Source: JAPOXR01 sp964291445
Lineage (GTDB): Bacteria > Pseudomonadota > Alphaproteobacteria > Rhodobacterales > Rhodobacteraceae
Assembly: GCA_964291445.2 (NCBI GenBank)
Contig: OZ219863.1
Coordinates: 682,001-746,000 of the forward strand
DNA length: 64,000 bases
Reading direction: 5' to 3'
The notes beneath the pieces are model-generated. The model ran no database searches. It was not told where the DNA came from and saw only the letters and a list, made by a program, of their open reading frames with translations. Positions 8,799-16,732 of the stretch are shown here, piece after piece. Made by a program: the position numbers and the translations under genes. Position 1 is the first letter of the stretch; the number at the start of each line of letters is the position of its first letter.

Positions 8799-9968
8799 AT
8801 GCCAAATGAGTCACTCGATACCGGTCTTGACGCGGTAACCGAATCGATTGAGACCGCTCGCGGCCTGCCAAACCCACATTACACGAGCGATGCCGTGTTC
8901 GAAGAGGAAAGGGAGGTGCTGCTTTTTGGAAGCTGGTCGGGCATCGGGGTCGGCGCCGATATTCCGGAGGCCGGCGACGTGATGCCGGTCGATTTTGCCG
9001 GGATGCCGCTGCTGTTGATACGCGGCCATGATGGACAGGTCCGGGTGTTCCAGAACACCTGCCGCCACCGGGGGATGATCCTGGTCGAGAAGGCAGGAAA
9101 CCTGCGCGGCACCATCCGGTGCCCCTATCACAGCTGGTGCTACAATCTCGACGGCAGCCTGCGGGCCACCCCGCATGTCGGTGGACCGGGCCGAAACCTC
9201 GACCCGAATGTCAGGCGTGACCAGCTGGGGCTGATCCAGCTTCGTTCGACAATGTGGCGGGACATCATCTTCGTGAACATTTCCGGCGACGCGCCGGAAT
9301 TCGCCGATCATGCGGCAGCGCTGCTGGCGCGCTGGCGCGAGCAGGAGCATCCGGTCCATCATGGCGGCGCCTCGTCAAGTTTCACCTTTGACGTCGCCTG
9401 CAACTGGAAGCTGGCCATCGAGAATTACTGCGAGAGCTACCACCTTCCCTGGATTCATCCGGGCCTCAACAGCTATTCGAGACTGGAAGATCACTACCAT
9501 ATCGAAGCCCCGGGGGAGTTTGCCGGACAGGGCACCCGGGTCTATCGCCAGATCGAGGGCGAGAATGGCGAGCGGTTTCCCGATTTTCCCGGACTTTCGG
9601 AATTCTGGGATGAAGGGGCCGAGTATATCGCGCTGTTTCCCAATGTGTTGCTGGCGGCGCAACGGGACCATTGCTACGCGATCATACTGTTGCCGCAGGG
9701 CAAGGACCGAACCATTGAACGCAACGAGATCTATTACAGTTTCGACCCGGAGACGCGTCCCGATCTCAAGCCGCTGATCGACCGCAATGCCGTTCAGTGG
9801 CGCGGCGTTCTCGAAGAGGATCTGTTCGTTGTCGAAGGGATGCAGAAGGGTAGGTACGGGGTGTATTTCGACGGCGGCAAGTTTTCCCCGGCCATGGACG
9901 GACCGACCCACATTTTCCACCGCTGGGCCGCCAGCCGCATGCAGGATTACCGGGCAAACCGGAATTGA
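8799..9968 (+). CDS. Rieske-type aromatic ring-hydroxylating/demethylating oxygenase, alpha subunit
   Basis: This 389-residue protein has an N-terminal Rieske [2Fe-2S] domain with the ligand pairs CRHRG and CPYHSW (C-x-H ... C-x2-H). The catalytic domain carries the mononuclear iron motif NWKLAIENYCESYHLPWIHP, which supplies the two His. Such proteins hydroxylate or N-demethylate small substrates; the length and motif context resemble the carnitine, glycine-betaine or choline monooxygenase branch as well as phenylpropionate-type enzymes. I start at the ATG at 8799, which has AAGG about 9 nt upstream. No reductase gene is adjacent. The stop overlaps the next gene. Confidence 0.85.
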   Translation: MPNESLDTGLDAVTESIETARGLPNPHYTSDAVFEEEREVLLFGSWSGIGVGADIPEAGDVMPVDFAGMPLLLIRGHDGQVRVFQNTCRHRGMILVEKAGNLRGTIRCPYHSWCYNLDGSLRATPHVGGPGRNLDPNVRRDQLGLIQLRSTMWRDIIFVNISGDAPEFADHAAALLARWREQEHPVHHGGASSSFTFDVACNWKLAIENYCESYHLPWIHPGLNSYSRLEDHYHIEAPGEFAGQGTRVYRQIEGENGERFPDFPGLSEFWDEGAEYIALFPNVLLAAQRDHCYAIILLPQGKDRTIERNEIYYSFDPETRPDLKPLIDRNAVQWRGVLEEDLFVVEGMQKGRYGVYFDGGKFSPAMDGPTHIFHRWAASRMQDYRANRN

Positions 9969-10195
9969 CGGGCCCTGATGGCCTGGATGCCGCCATCATC
10001 GATGCCTGGCGGCGGGATGACGGCGAAGCTCTCGCCGGACTCTATGCCAGCGCCGGACAGACGCTGCTCGATGCCGGCCGCACCGATGAGGGATGCTTCT
10101 TCCTGACCCAGGCCTATGTACTGGCACTCGAACACGGCCTCGACATGGCCATTCGCATCCACGCCGAACTCGCGCGCCGGGGACGGGAGGCGTGA
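9965..10195 (+). CDS. Small hypothetical protein, translationally coupled
   Basis: This 76-residue protein begins at a TTG that overlaps the TGA stop of the oxygenase gene, which suggests coupled translation. The sequence is helical (DAAIIDAWRRDDGEALAGLY, then a second helix pair ending in IRIHAELARRGREA) and resembles a short TPR-like helical hairpin repeat. I recognise no family. Position suggests an accessory role for the oxygenase. Confidence 0.6.
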   Translation: MTGPDGLDAAIIDAWRRDDGEALAGLYASAGQTLLDAGRTDEGCFFLTQAYVLALEHGLDMAIRIHAELARRGREA

Positions 10196-10467
10196 CCCTC
10201 CCAAAGCCCGGCAGGCAAGGATATCGAGCCCGACGTATCCCGTTCGGGACCGAGGAATTGCACCAGCCATGTGCCTGGAGCCACCCACCGATCCGTGGAC
10301 GAACCTCCACCCTGCCCGGACCACCCCACCGTCCGGCGTGATTGATGTCGCCTCCCAGGCGGACCCGACAGCACACCGTCAGATCCAGAAGGACAGGCCG
10401 GGCCCGGCCCGGACCGAACAGTCGGGCACGAGGCAAGAAAACCCGGCACCGCCCGAATGATTCGGCA

Positions 10468-10489
10468 CATATCACCGGGTCATGATATG
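10468..10489 (+). promoter_or_regulatory. Palindromic operator with extended -10, copy 1
   Basis: Perfect inverted repeat CATATCA-N8-TGATATG, 37 bp before the start codon. The right arm is part of TGATATGCT, which reads as an extended -10 element (TGnTATGCT). A repressor bound here would occlude RNA polymerase. By analogy with toxin-antitoxin operons, autoregulation is likely but inferred. Confidence 0.55.
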
Positions 10490-10525
10490 CTCCAGCCAGC
10501 CGGATACCGGTGAAGAGTCGAGACC

Positions 10526-11608
10526 ATGCCTGCCACCATCAGTGAACAGCAATTGCGAAAGGCCTGCCGGGCAACACTGCGCCAATGGCCGGAAGCCAGG
10601 GCAGCCTTGCTCTTTGGCAGCCGGGCCCGCGGCACCGGCGGCAGGGACAGCGACTGGGATGTGGCCATCGTGCTCGCCGGAGACAATCCTGAACGAGCCC
10701 GGCCAGCCACCAACCTGGAGGAATTCCCGCACGCGGCGCCGCTCTTCGACCTCGACCAGGTCGACACCTGGGCATTGACCGAGGGCTATCTGCGCAAGCG
10801 GGCGACCGATCTTGGATCACTGCCTTATGCCGTCTGCCGCGATGGCCGGCTGCTGGCCGGCCAACTGCGAATACCTGACAAGAAAAAGATTCACGAGGAG
10901 GCAACATTGAACCCCGAAGACTGGCAAAACAGGATGATCACGGTGCTGACGCAATTGAATCTGGCCATGGTACCAATTCGCGAGCTGTTGGCAGCACCGA
11001 CCTGGGGCATAGGCTTGGCATTTTGCAGTGACCTGATGCGGATATCTTCGAATGCCGCCGAATTGTTGGTCAAGGCGGCAATGGAACGGCGGGGCGTTGC
11101 AGCTGACCATACCCATAAGATCGATCTGCTGGCCCAGGATTTTCTCCGGGCGCGCCCCGGCGAAGATGAGTTGGCGCGGCGGATGTCGGCCCTGAACGGG
11201 AAAAGCCGCCAGCATCATTTGTCACTCTACGATTCAGGAAAGGTTTCATTGGCCGATGTCACTCTGGCGGTGGATCGCTTGTGCGGGGTGCTGGCACTTT
11301 GGGCAGACGAGGTCAACCCGTCCCATGCCGATGGAATGGGTGGCATGACGGACGACATGAACCGCCTGATCAATTATCGCCTGGATGACTGGCTTGCGAC
11401 GACCAGGTCGAACGCTGTTGCCAAGCCCGATGACGGCCGCCTGGCAAATGAAGCGGCCAGTGCGGTGGTGAATTGCCGTCAACAGCTCGAAAAGGCACTT
11501 GTCGGGTTCCGTGACCAGATTCAGCGATATGCGCCCGCACCACCAGCGGCACCGAAACCGGTTGAGGAGTCCGATCCGTTCAGGTTGCCAACGCCGTTTG
11601 ATGACTGA
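10526..11608 (+). CDS. Fused MNT nucleotidyltransferase-HEPN protein, copy 1
   Basis: This is a 360-residue single-chain protein. Residues about 5-85 form a minimal nucleotidyltransferase (MNT) domain with LLFGSRARG (29-36) and SDWDVAIVL, which supplies the paired Asp (43 and 45); D75 or D77 could be the third carboxylate. Residues about 130-235 form a HEPN domain whose core NAAELLVKAAMERRGVAADH carries the R-x5-H motif (R189, H195), followed by H197. In two-gene type VII toxin-antitoxin systems HEPN is an RNase toxin and MNT silences it by adding AMP; here both are in one chain. The last third is helical and ends in DPFRLPTPFDD. The first 141 residues are identical to copy 2. The toxin/antitoxin roles are inferred. 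Confidence 0.8.
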   Translation: MPATISEQQLRKACRATLRQWPEARAALLFGSRARGTGGRDSDWDVAIVLAGDNPERARPATNLEEFPHAAPLFDLDQVDTWALTEGYLRKRATDLGSLPYAVCRDGRLLAGQLRIPDKKKIHEEATLNPEDWQNRMITVLTQLNLAMVPIRELLAAPTWGIGLAFCSDLMRISSNAAELLVKAAMERRGVAADHTHKIDLLAQDFLRARPGEDELARRMSALNGKSRQHHLSLYDSGKVSLADVTLAVDRLCGVLALWADEVNPSHADGMGGMTDDMNRLINYRLDDWLATTRSNAVAKPDDGRLANEAASAVVNCRQQLEKALVGFRDQIQRYAPAPPAAPKPVEESDPFRLPTPFDD

Positions 11609-11658
11609 CCATTTGACAGGCTGAAGGCTTGGCGGAGAGCCGAGTAAAGACCCGGACA

Positions 11659-11676
11659 TCCAGTCAAGAGACTGGA
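11659..11676 (+). terminator. Conserved hairpin between array copies 1 and 2
   Basis: TCCAGTC-AAGA-GACTGGA forms a perfect 7-bp stem with a tetraloop, about 50 bp after the stop of copy 1. No T-run follows, so it may be an RNA stabiliser or a weak terminator. It is repeated exactly after copy 2. Confidence 0.4.
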
Positions 11677-11705
11677 CGAGCCCGTTGCAGACCGGTGATT
11701 CGGCA

Positions 11706-11727
11706 CATATCACCGGGTCATGATATG
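11706..11727 (+). promoter_or_regulatory. Palindromic operator with extended -10, copy 2
   Basis: Same CATATCA-N8-TGATATG palindrome as in front of copy 1, at the same distance from the start codon. Each gene therefore appears to have its own promoter. Confidence 0.55.
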
Positions 11728-11763
11728 CTCCAGCCAGCCGGATACCGGTGAAGAGTCGAGACC

Positions 11764-12870
11764 ATGCCTGCCACCATCAGTGAACAGCAATTGCGAAAGG
11801 CCTGCCGGGCAACACTGCGCCAATGGCCGGAAGCCAGGGCAGCCTTGCTCTTTGGCAGCCGGGCCCGCGGCACCGGCGGCAGGGACAGCGACTGGGATGT
11901 GGCCATCGTGCTCGCCGGAGACAATCCTGAACGAGCCCGGCCAGCCACCAACCTGGAGGAATTCCCGCACGCGGCGCCGCTCTTCGACCTCGACCAGGTC
12001 GACACCTGGGCATTGACCGAGGGCTATCTGCGCAAGCGGGCGACCGATCTTGGATCACTGCCTTATGCCGTCTGCCGCGATGGCCGGCTGCTGGCCGGCC
12101 AACTGCGAATACCTGACAAGAAAAAGATTCACGAGGAGGCAACATTGAACCCCGAAGACTGGCAAAACAGGATGATCACGGTGCTGGGGGAACTGAAATC
12201 CGCCATGCGGTCAGTTGGCGATGTGTTGACAGCTCCGACTTGGGGCTGGTGTCTGCCAGATTGCAGTCGCCTTATGCGACAATCATCAAACGCCGCCGAA
12301 TTGCTGGTCAAGGCGGCAATGGAGCGGCGGGGCGTTGCAGCCGACCATACCCATGACGTCGGCAAACTGGCCCGAGATTTTCTCCGGGTCCGCCCTGGCG
12401 AGGAAGAATTAGCGCGGCGGATGTCGGCCCTGAACGGGAGAAGCCGCCTGCACCACCTGGCACTATACGATCCTGGCAATGTCAGGCTGGCCGATGTCAA
12501 CCTGGCAGTGGATCGCTTATGCGGAGTGCTGGAATTATGGGCAGACGAGATCGATCCTTCCCATTCCGACCGGATGAGCGGGATGAGCGGAGAGTTTTCC
12601 ATTCGGGCCTGTGACTATCTTGATGACTGGCATGCGATGGTCCGGTCGGACATTGTGGCCAAGCCCGATGACGGCGGCCTGGCACAGGAGGCGGCCAGTG
12701 CAGTGGTAGATGGCCGTCGGCAGATCGAGCAGGCGCTTGCCAACTTCCGTGACCAGGTGCAGCAATATGTGCCCGCACCGCCAACGGTGCCGGCGCCTAG
12801 TCAGGAACCCGATCCCGACCAAACCATCATGCCCGATCCGTTCAGGTTGCCAACGCCGATTGATGACTGA
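11764..12870 (+). CDS. Fused MNT nucleotidyltransferase-HEPN protein, copy 2
   Basis: This 368-residue paralogue is identical to copy 1 at DNA level from 70 bp upstream of the gene through codon 141. It then diverges abruptly: the first HEPN helix reads VLGELKSAMRSVGDVLTAPT in place of VLTQLNLAMVPIRELLAAPT. The HEPN core with the R-x5-H motif is kept, but the next segment (HDVGKLARDFLRVRPGE) differs from copies 1 and 3. Further on, the block ELWADEIDPSHSDRMSGMSG nearly matches copy 3 rather than copy 1. The C terminus has an added Pro-rich linker before DPFRLPTPIDD. This patchwork suggests recombination between copies. Confidence 0.8.
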   Translation: MPATISEQQLRKACRATLRQWPEARAALLFGSRARGTGGRDSDWDVAIVLAGDNPERARPATNLEEFPHAAPLFDLDQVDTWALTEGYLRKRATDLGSLPYAVCRDGRLLAGQLRIPDKKKIHEEATLNPEDWQNRMITVLGELKSAMRSVGDVLTAPTWGWCLPDCSRLMRQSSNAAELLVKAAMERRGVAADHTHDVGKLARDFLRVRPGEEELARRMSALNGRSRLHHLALYDPGNVRLADVNLAVDRLCGVLELWADEIDPSHSDRMSGMSGEFSIRACDYLDDWHAMVRSDIVAKPDDGGLAQEAASAVVDGRRQIEQALANFRDQVQQYVPAPPTVPAPSQEPDPDQTIMPDPFRLPTPIDD

Positions 12871-12920
12871 CCATTTGACAGACAGAAGGCTCGGCGGAGA
12901 GCCGAGTAAAGACCCGAACA

Positions 12921-12938
12921 TCCAGTCAAGAGACTGGA
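12921..12938 (+). terminator. Conserved hairpin between array copies 2 and 3
   Basis: Exact repeat of the 7-bp stem TCCAGTC/GACTGGA with an AAGA loop found after copy 1. It is absent after copy 3. Confidence 0.4.
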
Positions 12939-12967
12939 CGAGCCCGTTGCAGACCGGTGATTCGGCA

Positions 12968-12989
12968 CATATCACCGGGTCATGATATG
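12968..12989 (+). promoter_or_regulatory. Palindromic operator with extended -10, copy 3
   Basis: Third exact occurrence of CATATCA-N8-TGATATG, at the same spacing to the start codon, although the bases between operator and gene have begun to drift. Its conservation while flanking bases change suggests selection. Confidence 0.55.
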
Positions 12990-13025
12990 CTCCGGCCAGC
13001 CGGATGCCGGTGACGAGTCGAGACC

Positions 13026-14132
13026 ATGCCTGCCACCATCAATGAACAACAACTGCGCGAGGCCTGCCGGGCTACGCTGCGCCAATGGCCGGAAGCCAGG
13101 GCAGCCTTGCTCTTCGGCAGCCGGGCCCGCGGCGACGGCCGGGAGGAAAGCGACTGGGACGTGGCCATCGTGCTCACAGGGGACAATCCTGAACGAGCCC
13201 GGCCGGCCTCCTGCCCGGAGGAATTCCCGCACGCAGCACCGCTCTTCGATCTTGACCGTGTCGATACCTGGGCACTGACCGAGGGCTATCTGCGCAAGCG
13301 GGCGACCGATCTTGGATCACTGCCATATGCCGTCTGCCGCGATGGCCGGCTGCTGGCTGGCCAACTGCGAATACCTGACAAGAAAAAGATTCACGAGCAG
13401 GCAACATTGAACCCCGAAGACTGGCAAAACAGGATGATCACGGTGTTGAGGCAAATCAAATTTGCCGTGTCATCAATTGAAGATGTGCTGACGGCACCGA
13501 CTTGGAGCAGGTGTCTGGGGGATTGCAGTGACCTGATGCGGATATCCTCGAATGCCGCCGAATTGCTGGTCAAGGCGGCGATGGAGCGACGGGGTGTTGC
13601 AGCCGATCATACCCACAAGATCGACGCGTTGGCTCAGGACTTCCTCCGGGCGCGCCCCGGCGAAATGGGGTTGGCGCGGCGGATGTCGGCACTGAACGGG
13701 AAAAGCCGCCAGCATCATATGGCCCTATATGGTGACGACAGGGTCGATTTGGAGGATGTCACCCTGGCGGTGGATCGCTTCTGCGGGGTGCTGGAATTAT
13801 GGGCAGACGAGATCAATCCTTCCCATTCCGACCGGATGAGCGGGATGAGCGGAGAGCTTGCCAGTCGGGCCGATGAATACCTGGGCAAGTGGCTTGCAGC
13901 GGTCCGGGCGGATGTAGTGGCCAAGCCAGAGGAAGGCAGCCTGGCGCAGGAGGCAGCCAGTGCAGTGGTTGATGGCCGCCAGCCGGTCGAACAGGCGCTC
14001 ACCAACTTCCGCGACCAAGTGCGGCGATATGCGCCCGGACCACGAGCGGCGCCGAAACCGACTCAGAAACCTGATCCCGACCTAGACATCATGCCCGATC
14101 CATTCAGGCTACCAACGCCGTTTGATGATTGA
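13026..14132 (+). CDS. Fused MNT nucleotidyltransferase-HEPN protein, copy 3
   Basis: This 368-residue paralogue has scattered substitutions even in its first half, for example GSRARGDGREESDWDVAIVL in the nucleotidyltransferase motif, where the G-S and both Asp are kept. The HEPN R-x5-H motif and the following His are intact. The mid-region (HKIDALAQDFLRARPGE, GKSRQHH) resembles copy 1, while the later ELWADEINPSHSDRMSGMSG resembles copy 2, so the gene is a mosaic. The tail is DPFRLPTPFDD. It is the oldest or most diverged unit and lacks the downstream hairpin. Confidence 0.8.
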   Translation: MPATINEQQLREACRATLRQWPEARAALLFGSRARGDGREESDWDVAIVLTGDNPERARPASCPEEFPHAAPLFDLDRVDTWALTEGYLRKRATDLGSLPYAVCRDGRLLAGQLRIPDKKKIHEQATLNPEDWQNRMITVLRQIKFAVSSIEDVLTAPTWSRCLGDCSDLMRISSNAAELLVKAAMERRGVAADHTHKIDALAQDFLRARPGEMGLARRMSALNGKSRQHHMALYGDDRVDLEDVTLAVDRFCGVLELWADEINPSHSDRMSGMSGELASRADEYLGKWLAAVRADVVAKPEEGSLAQEAASAVVDGRQPVEQALTNFRDQVRRYAPGPRAAPKPTQKPDPDLDIMPDPFRLPTPFDD

Positions 14133-14497
14133 CCATGTGTCGGGGCGGGGGACTGGCGGAGAATTGCGTGCAGGGCCGGCTCTGAAGCTGGTGATTTCGG
14201 GCCGTGAGGCGGGATTGTCGGGGCCCGCCAGCCAACGGGCCGTCGGCTGGCATCATGCTTGAGGCCGGCATTGCTGTTCACGAGTTGCGGCCGGCGCCCG
14301 AAATGCCTGGGGAGAGTGAGCAGGGGGTGTTGCCACACTTGTCCGAGAGCCTGGCGATTGCTGAATTGTGCGGGTGGGTCACTGTGATCGGTGAGATTGA
14401 CGTCTGGTCGGCCCGGGACGGTACCGGGCTGGCACCTCGCTGCCGCGGCCATGCACGGCTTGAATGTGCGGACATGCAGCGGTAACTAGCTTTCTGC
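14133..14497. other. Intergenic region after the array
   Basis: About 365 bp without a credible gene. It keeps short traces of the array spacer (a TGGCGGAGA segment and a GGTGATTtCGG segment near 14194) that look like the worn end of a repeat unit. Confidence 0.45.
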
Positions 14498-14571
14498 GCG
14501 GGTGTAGCTCAATGGTAGAGCAGCAGCCTTCCAAGCTGAATACGTGGGTTCGATTCCCATCACCCGCTCCA
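14498..14571 (+). tRNA. tRNA-Gly (anticodon TCC)
   Basis: Acceptor GCGGGTG (14498-14504) pairs with CACCCGC (14561-14567), followed by T and an encoded CCA. The D arm is GCTC/GAGC, the anticodon loop CTTCCAA places TCC at 14530-14532, and the T arm contains GTTCGAT. Decodes GGA/GGG codons. Confidence 0.95.
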
Positions 14572-14603
14572 GATTTCCCTCCAGTCCGGCGGCGACCATT
14601 GCA

Positions 14604-16379
14604 ATGAGGAAATCAACCGTCGGGTCCGTTCAGCCGCTTCGCAGGTTATGGCCGTTTCTCAGGGCATACCGTTTGCGTCTGGTGCTGGCCGTGCTGGCGA
14701 TGATTTCCACCGCCCTGCTGTCACTGGCACTGCCGCTCATGGTCCGCGGCATCGTCGACGGGTTTTCTGCCACCCTGCCCGAGGCGGTGGACCGTCACTT
14801 CCAGGCAGCACTCCTTCTTGCAGTGCTGTTGGCGGTGACAACCGGATTTCGCTACGCCATGGTCACCACTCTGGGCGAGAGGGTCATTGCCGATATCCGC
14901 AAGGCGGTGTTCTCGAAAGTCATCCGGCTCAGCCCGGCCTATTTCGAACAGACCATGACCGGCGAGGTGATCTCCCGCCTGAACACCGACACCACGCTGG
15001 TCCAGGCCGTGCTCGATTCCACCATCTCCATGGCGGTCCGCTATGGCCTTATTCTTGTCGGCGGCCTGTCGCTGATGCTGTGGACCAGCCTCAAGCTGTC
15101 GCTGCTGGCCCTCGTGGTGGTGCCGCTGATTCTCCTGCCGCTGTTGGCCCTTGGTCGAAGATTGCGGTCGCACAGCCGCACCAGCCAGGACCGGATTGCC
15201 GATGGCGCCGCCAATGCCTCCGAGGCGCTGCTCGCGGTCCAGGCCGTGCAGGCCAATACCCATGAAGTCGAAACCGTGTCGACCTTCGGCAGGCTGGTCG
15301 AATTGTCGCTGGAGGCGGCCTATCGCCGGATCCGGATCCGGGCCCTGCTGACCACGCTGATCATTTCCCTGGCATTCTCCTCGGTGGTGCTGGTGATCTG
15401 GACCGGGGCGGGTGAGGTTAGCAGCGGGCAGATGAGCGCTGGTCAGCTGATCCAGTTTGTCATCTTTGCCGTCATGGTGGCTGGCTCGGCCGCCGGTTTC
15501 TCCGAGGTCTGGGGTGACATCCTGCGCGCCGCCGGTGCCACCGAACGGTTGATCGAATTGCTGGAAGCAGGCGATCCGGTCAACGATCCGGACGATTTCG
15601 AGGAACCGGCAACGCCGGCGCGCGGCGAGGTGGTGTTCGACGGCGTCGGTTTCCGCTACCCGTCCCGCCCGACGGTGGCGGCGCTGGAGGATGTCTCGTT
15701 CACCATCCGGCAGGGAGAGACCGTGGCGCTGGTCGGCGCCTCCGGTGCCGGGAAATCGACCGTATTCCAGCTGATGCTGCGGTTCTTCGATCCGCAATCC
15801 GGCGCCATCAGCATCGACGGCGTCGATTTGCGCCGGATGCGCCGCAGCAGCTTTCGGCGAATGATCGCGCTGGTTCCGCAGGAAACGGCGGTGTTTGCGA
15901 CCACGGCACGGGAGAATATTCGCTTCGGACGACCGGGGGCCACCGACCGGGAGGTCGAGGAGGCCGCACGCGCCGCCTTCATCCATGACTTCCTGGCCGG
16001 ATTGCCCGACGGCTACGAAACCGTGGTCGGCGAGCGGGGGATCATGCTCTCCGGTGGTCAGCGACAGCGTCTGGCCATTGCCAGGGCCATCCTGCGCGAT
16101 GCCCGCATCCTGCTCCTGGACGAGGCAACCTCCTCGCTCGATCCGGAAAGCGAGGCGCATGTCAGGAATGCGGTTGACAGCCTGGCTGCCGACCGGACGA
16201 CGCTGATCATCGCCCATCGGCTGGCAACCGTGCAAAAGGCCGATCGAATACTGGTGTTCGACCGAGGCCGGATCGTCGATGAAGGTCCGCATTCCCGGCT
16301 CGTCGACAAGGGCGGGATCTATGAACGGTTCTCACGCCTGCAACTTGACGGCAAAGGCCGGCCGGTCTCCGGACAGTGA
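14604..16379 (+). CDS. MsbA-like ABC exporter, fused permease and ATPase
   Basis: This 591-residue half-transporter has an N-terminal ABC_membrane domain with six transmembrane segments (about residues 20-300) and a C-terminal ATPase with Walker A GASGAGKST (about 378), signature LSGGQRQRLAIARA (about 482), Walker B ILLLDEATSSLD and the switch His in IIAHRLATV. It probably works as a homodimer exporting lipid or a hydrophobic compound. I use the ATG at 14604 because the open frame upstream overlaps the tRNA gene. It lies close behind tRNA-Gly and could share its promoter. Confidence 0.9.
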   Translation: MRKSTVGSVQPLRRLWPFLRAYRLRLVLAVLAMISTALLSLALPLMVRGIVDGFSATLPEAVDRHFQAALLLAVLLAVTTGFRYAMVTTLGERVIADIRKAVFSKVIRLSPAYFEQTMTGEVISRLNTDTTLVQAVLDSTISMAVRYGLILVGGLSLMLWTSLKLSLLALVVVPLILLPLLALGRRLRSHSRTSQDRIADGAANASEALLAVQAVQANTHEVETVSTFGRLVELSLEAAYRRIRIRALLTTLIISLAFSSVVLVIWTGAGEVSSGQMSAGQLIQFVIFAVMVAGSAAGFSEVWGDILRAAGATERLIELLEAGDPVNDPDDFEEPATPARGEVVFDGVGFRYPSRPTVAALEDVSFTIRQGETVALVGASGAGKSTVFQLMLRFFDPQSGAISIDGVDLRRMRRSSFRRMIALVPQETAVFATTARENIRFGRPGATDREVEEAARAAFIHDFLAGLPDGYETVVGERGIMLSGGQRQRLAIARAILRDARILLLDEATSSLDPESEAHVRNAVDSLAADRTTLIIAHRLATVQKADRILVFDRGRIVDEGPHSRLVDKGGIYERFSRLQLDGKGRPVSGQ

Positions 16380-16732
16380 CGCATACGGGCGCAGATTCGA
16401 GGGGCGCTGGCCCCGGAGAGCGGCCGGTGGAAAGTGGTGTGCAACAACTCGCCGGGTCTTTCCGGCGTCGATGCATCTGCCGGCAAGGGCCCGGATGTCA
16501 TCAATCATGTGGTCGGTGTTCGTAACCGTGGTCCGGGCCAGGCCTTCCTCAAGGTGGGCCCAGGTTCGTTCGCAAGTTGGAGCAGGACGGCGTCGGTTGC
16601 ACACTGCTTGCCTTGGAATGGCATAACGAGATTTCCTGTTCATAGGTCATTGCCTGCCGGGGCTGGCAGAGAGTATTGAGAGTTCCGACGAAACGGGGAA
16701 TCAGCCGCAACCGGTCCTGCTCCGGACCGGCC
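16380..16732. other. Intergenic region upstream of the SNF2 gene
   Basis: About 350 bp. Open frames exist on both strands but none has a ribosome-binding site or a recognisable domain. It should contain the promoter of the SNF2 gene. Confidence 0.4.

Larger units (their letters stand above)
10458..14132 (+). repeat. Tandem array of three MNT-HEPN fusion genes
   Basis: Three direct repeats begin at 10458, 11696 and about 12957, with periods of 1238 and 1262 bp. Each unit holds an operator/promoter, a near-constant first part of a gene, a variable second part, a constant C-terminal tail, and (units 1 and 2) a hairpin. 10458-10948 and 11696-12186 are identical over 491 bp; unit 3 differs at scattered bases. 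Beyond the third gene the repeat decays within about 30 bp. Confidence 0.9.

Noticed and set aside
11640..11700. attC-like cassette boundary between array units
   Set aside because: No integrase, no R''/L'' core pairs; the units are long direct repeats, which fits tandem duplication rather than integron cassettes.
14498..14571. tRNA-Gly as attachment site for an island containing the array
   Set aside because: No duplicated tRNA 3' end and no integrase gene adjacent to it; the RIT recombinases lie 19 kb away inside another gene.
14721..16292. A 523-codon frame antisense to the ABC exporter
   Set aside because: Gln/His/Arg-rich shadow; the exporter on the plus strand has complete ABC motifs.
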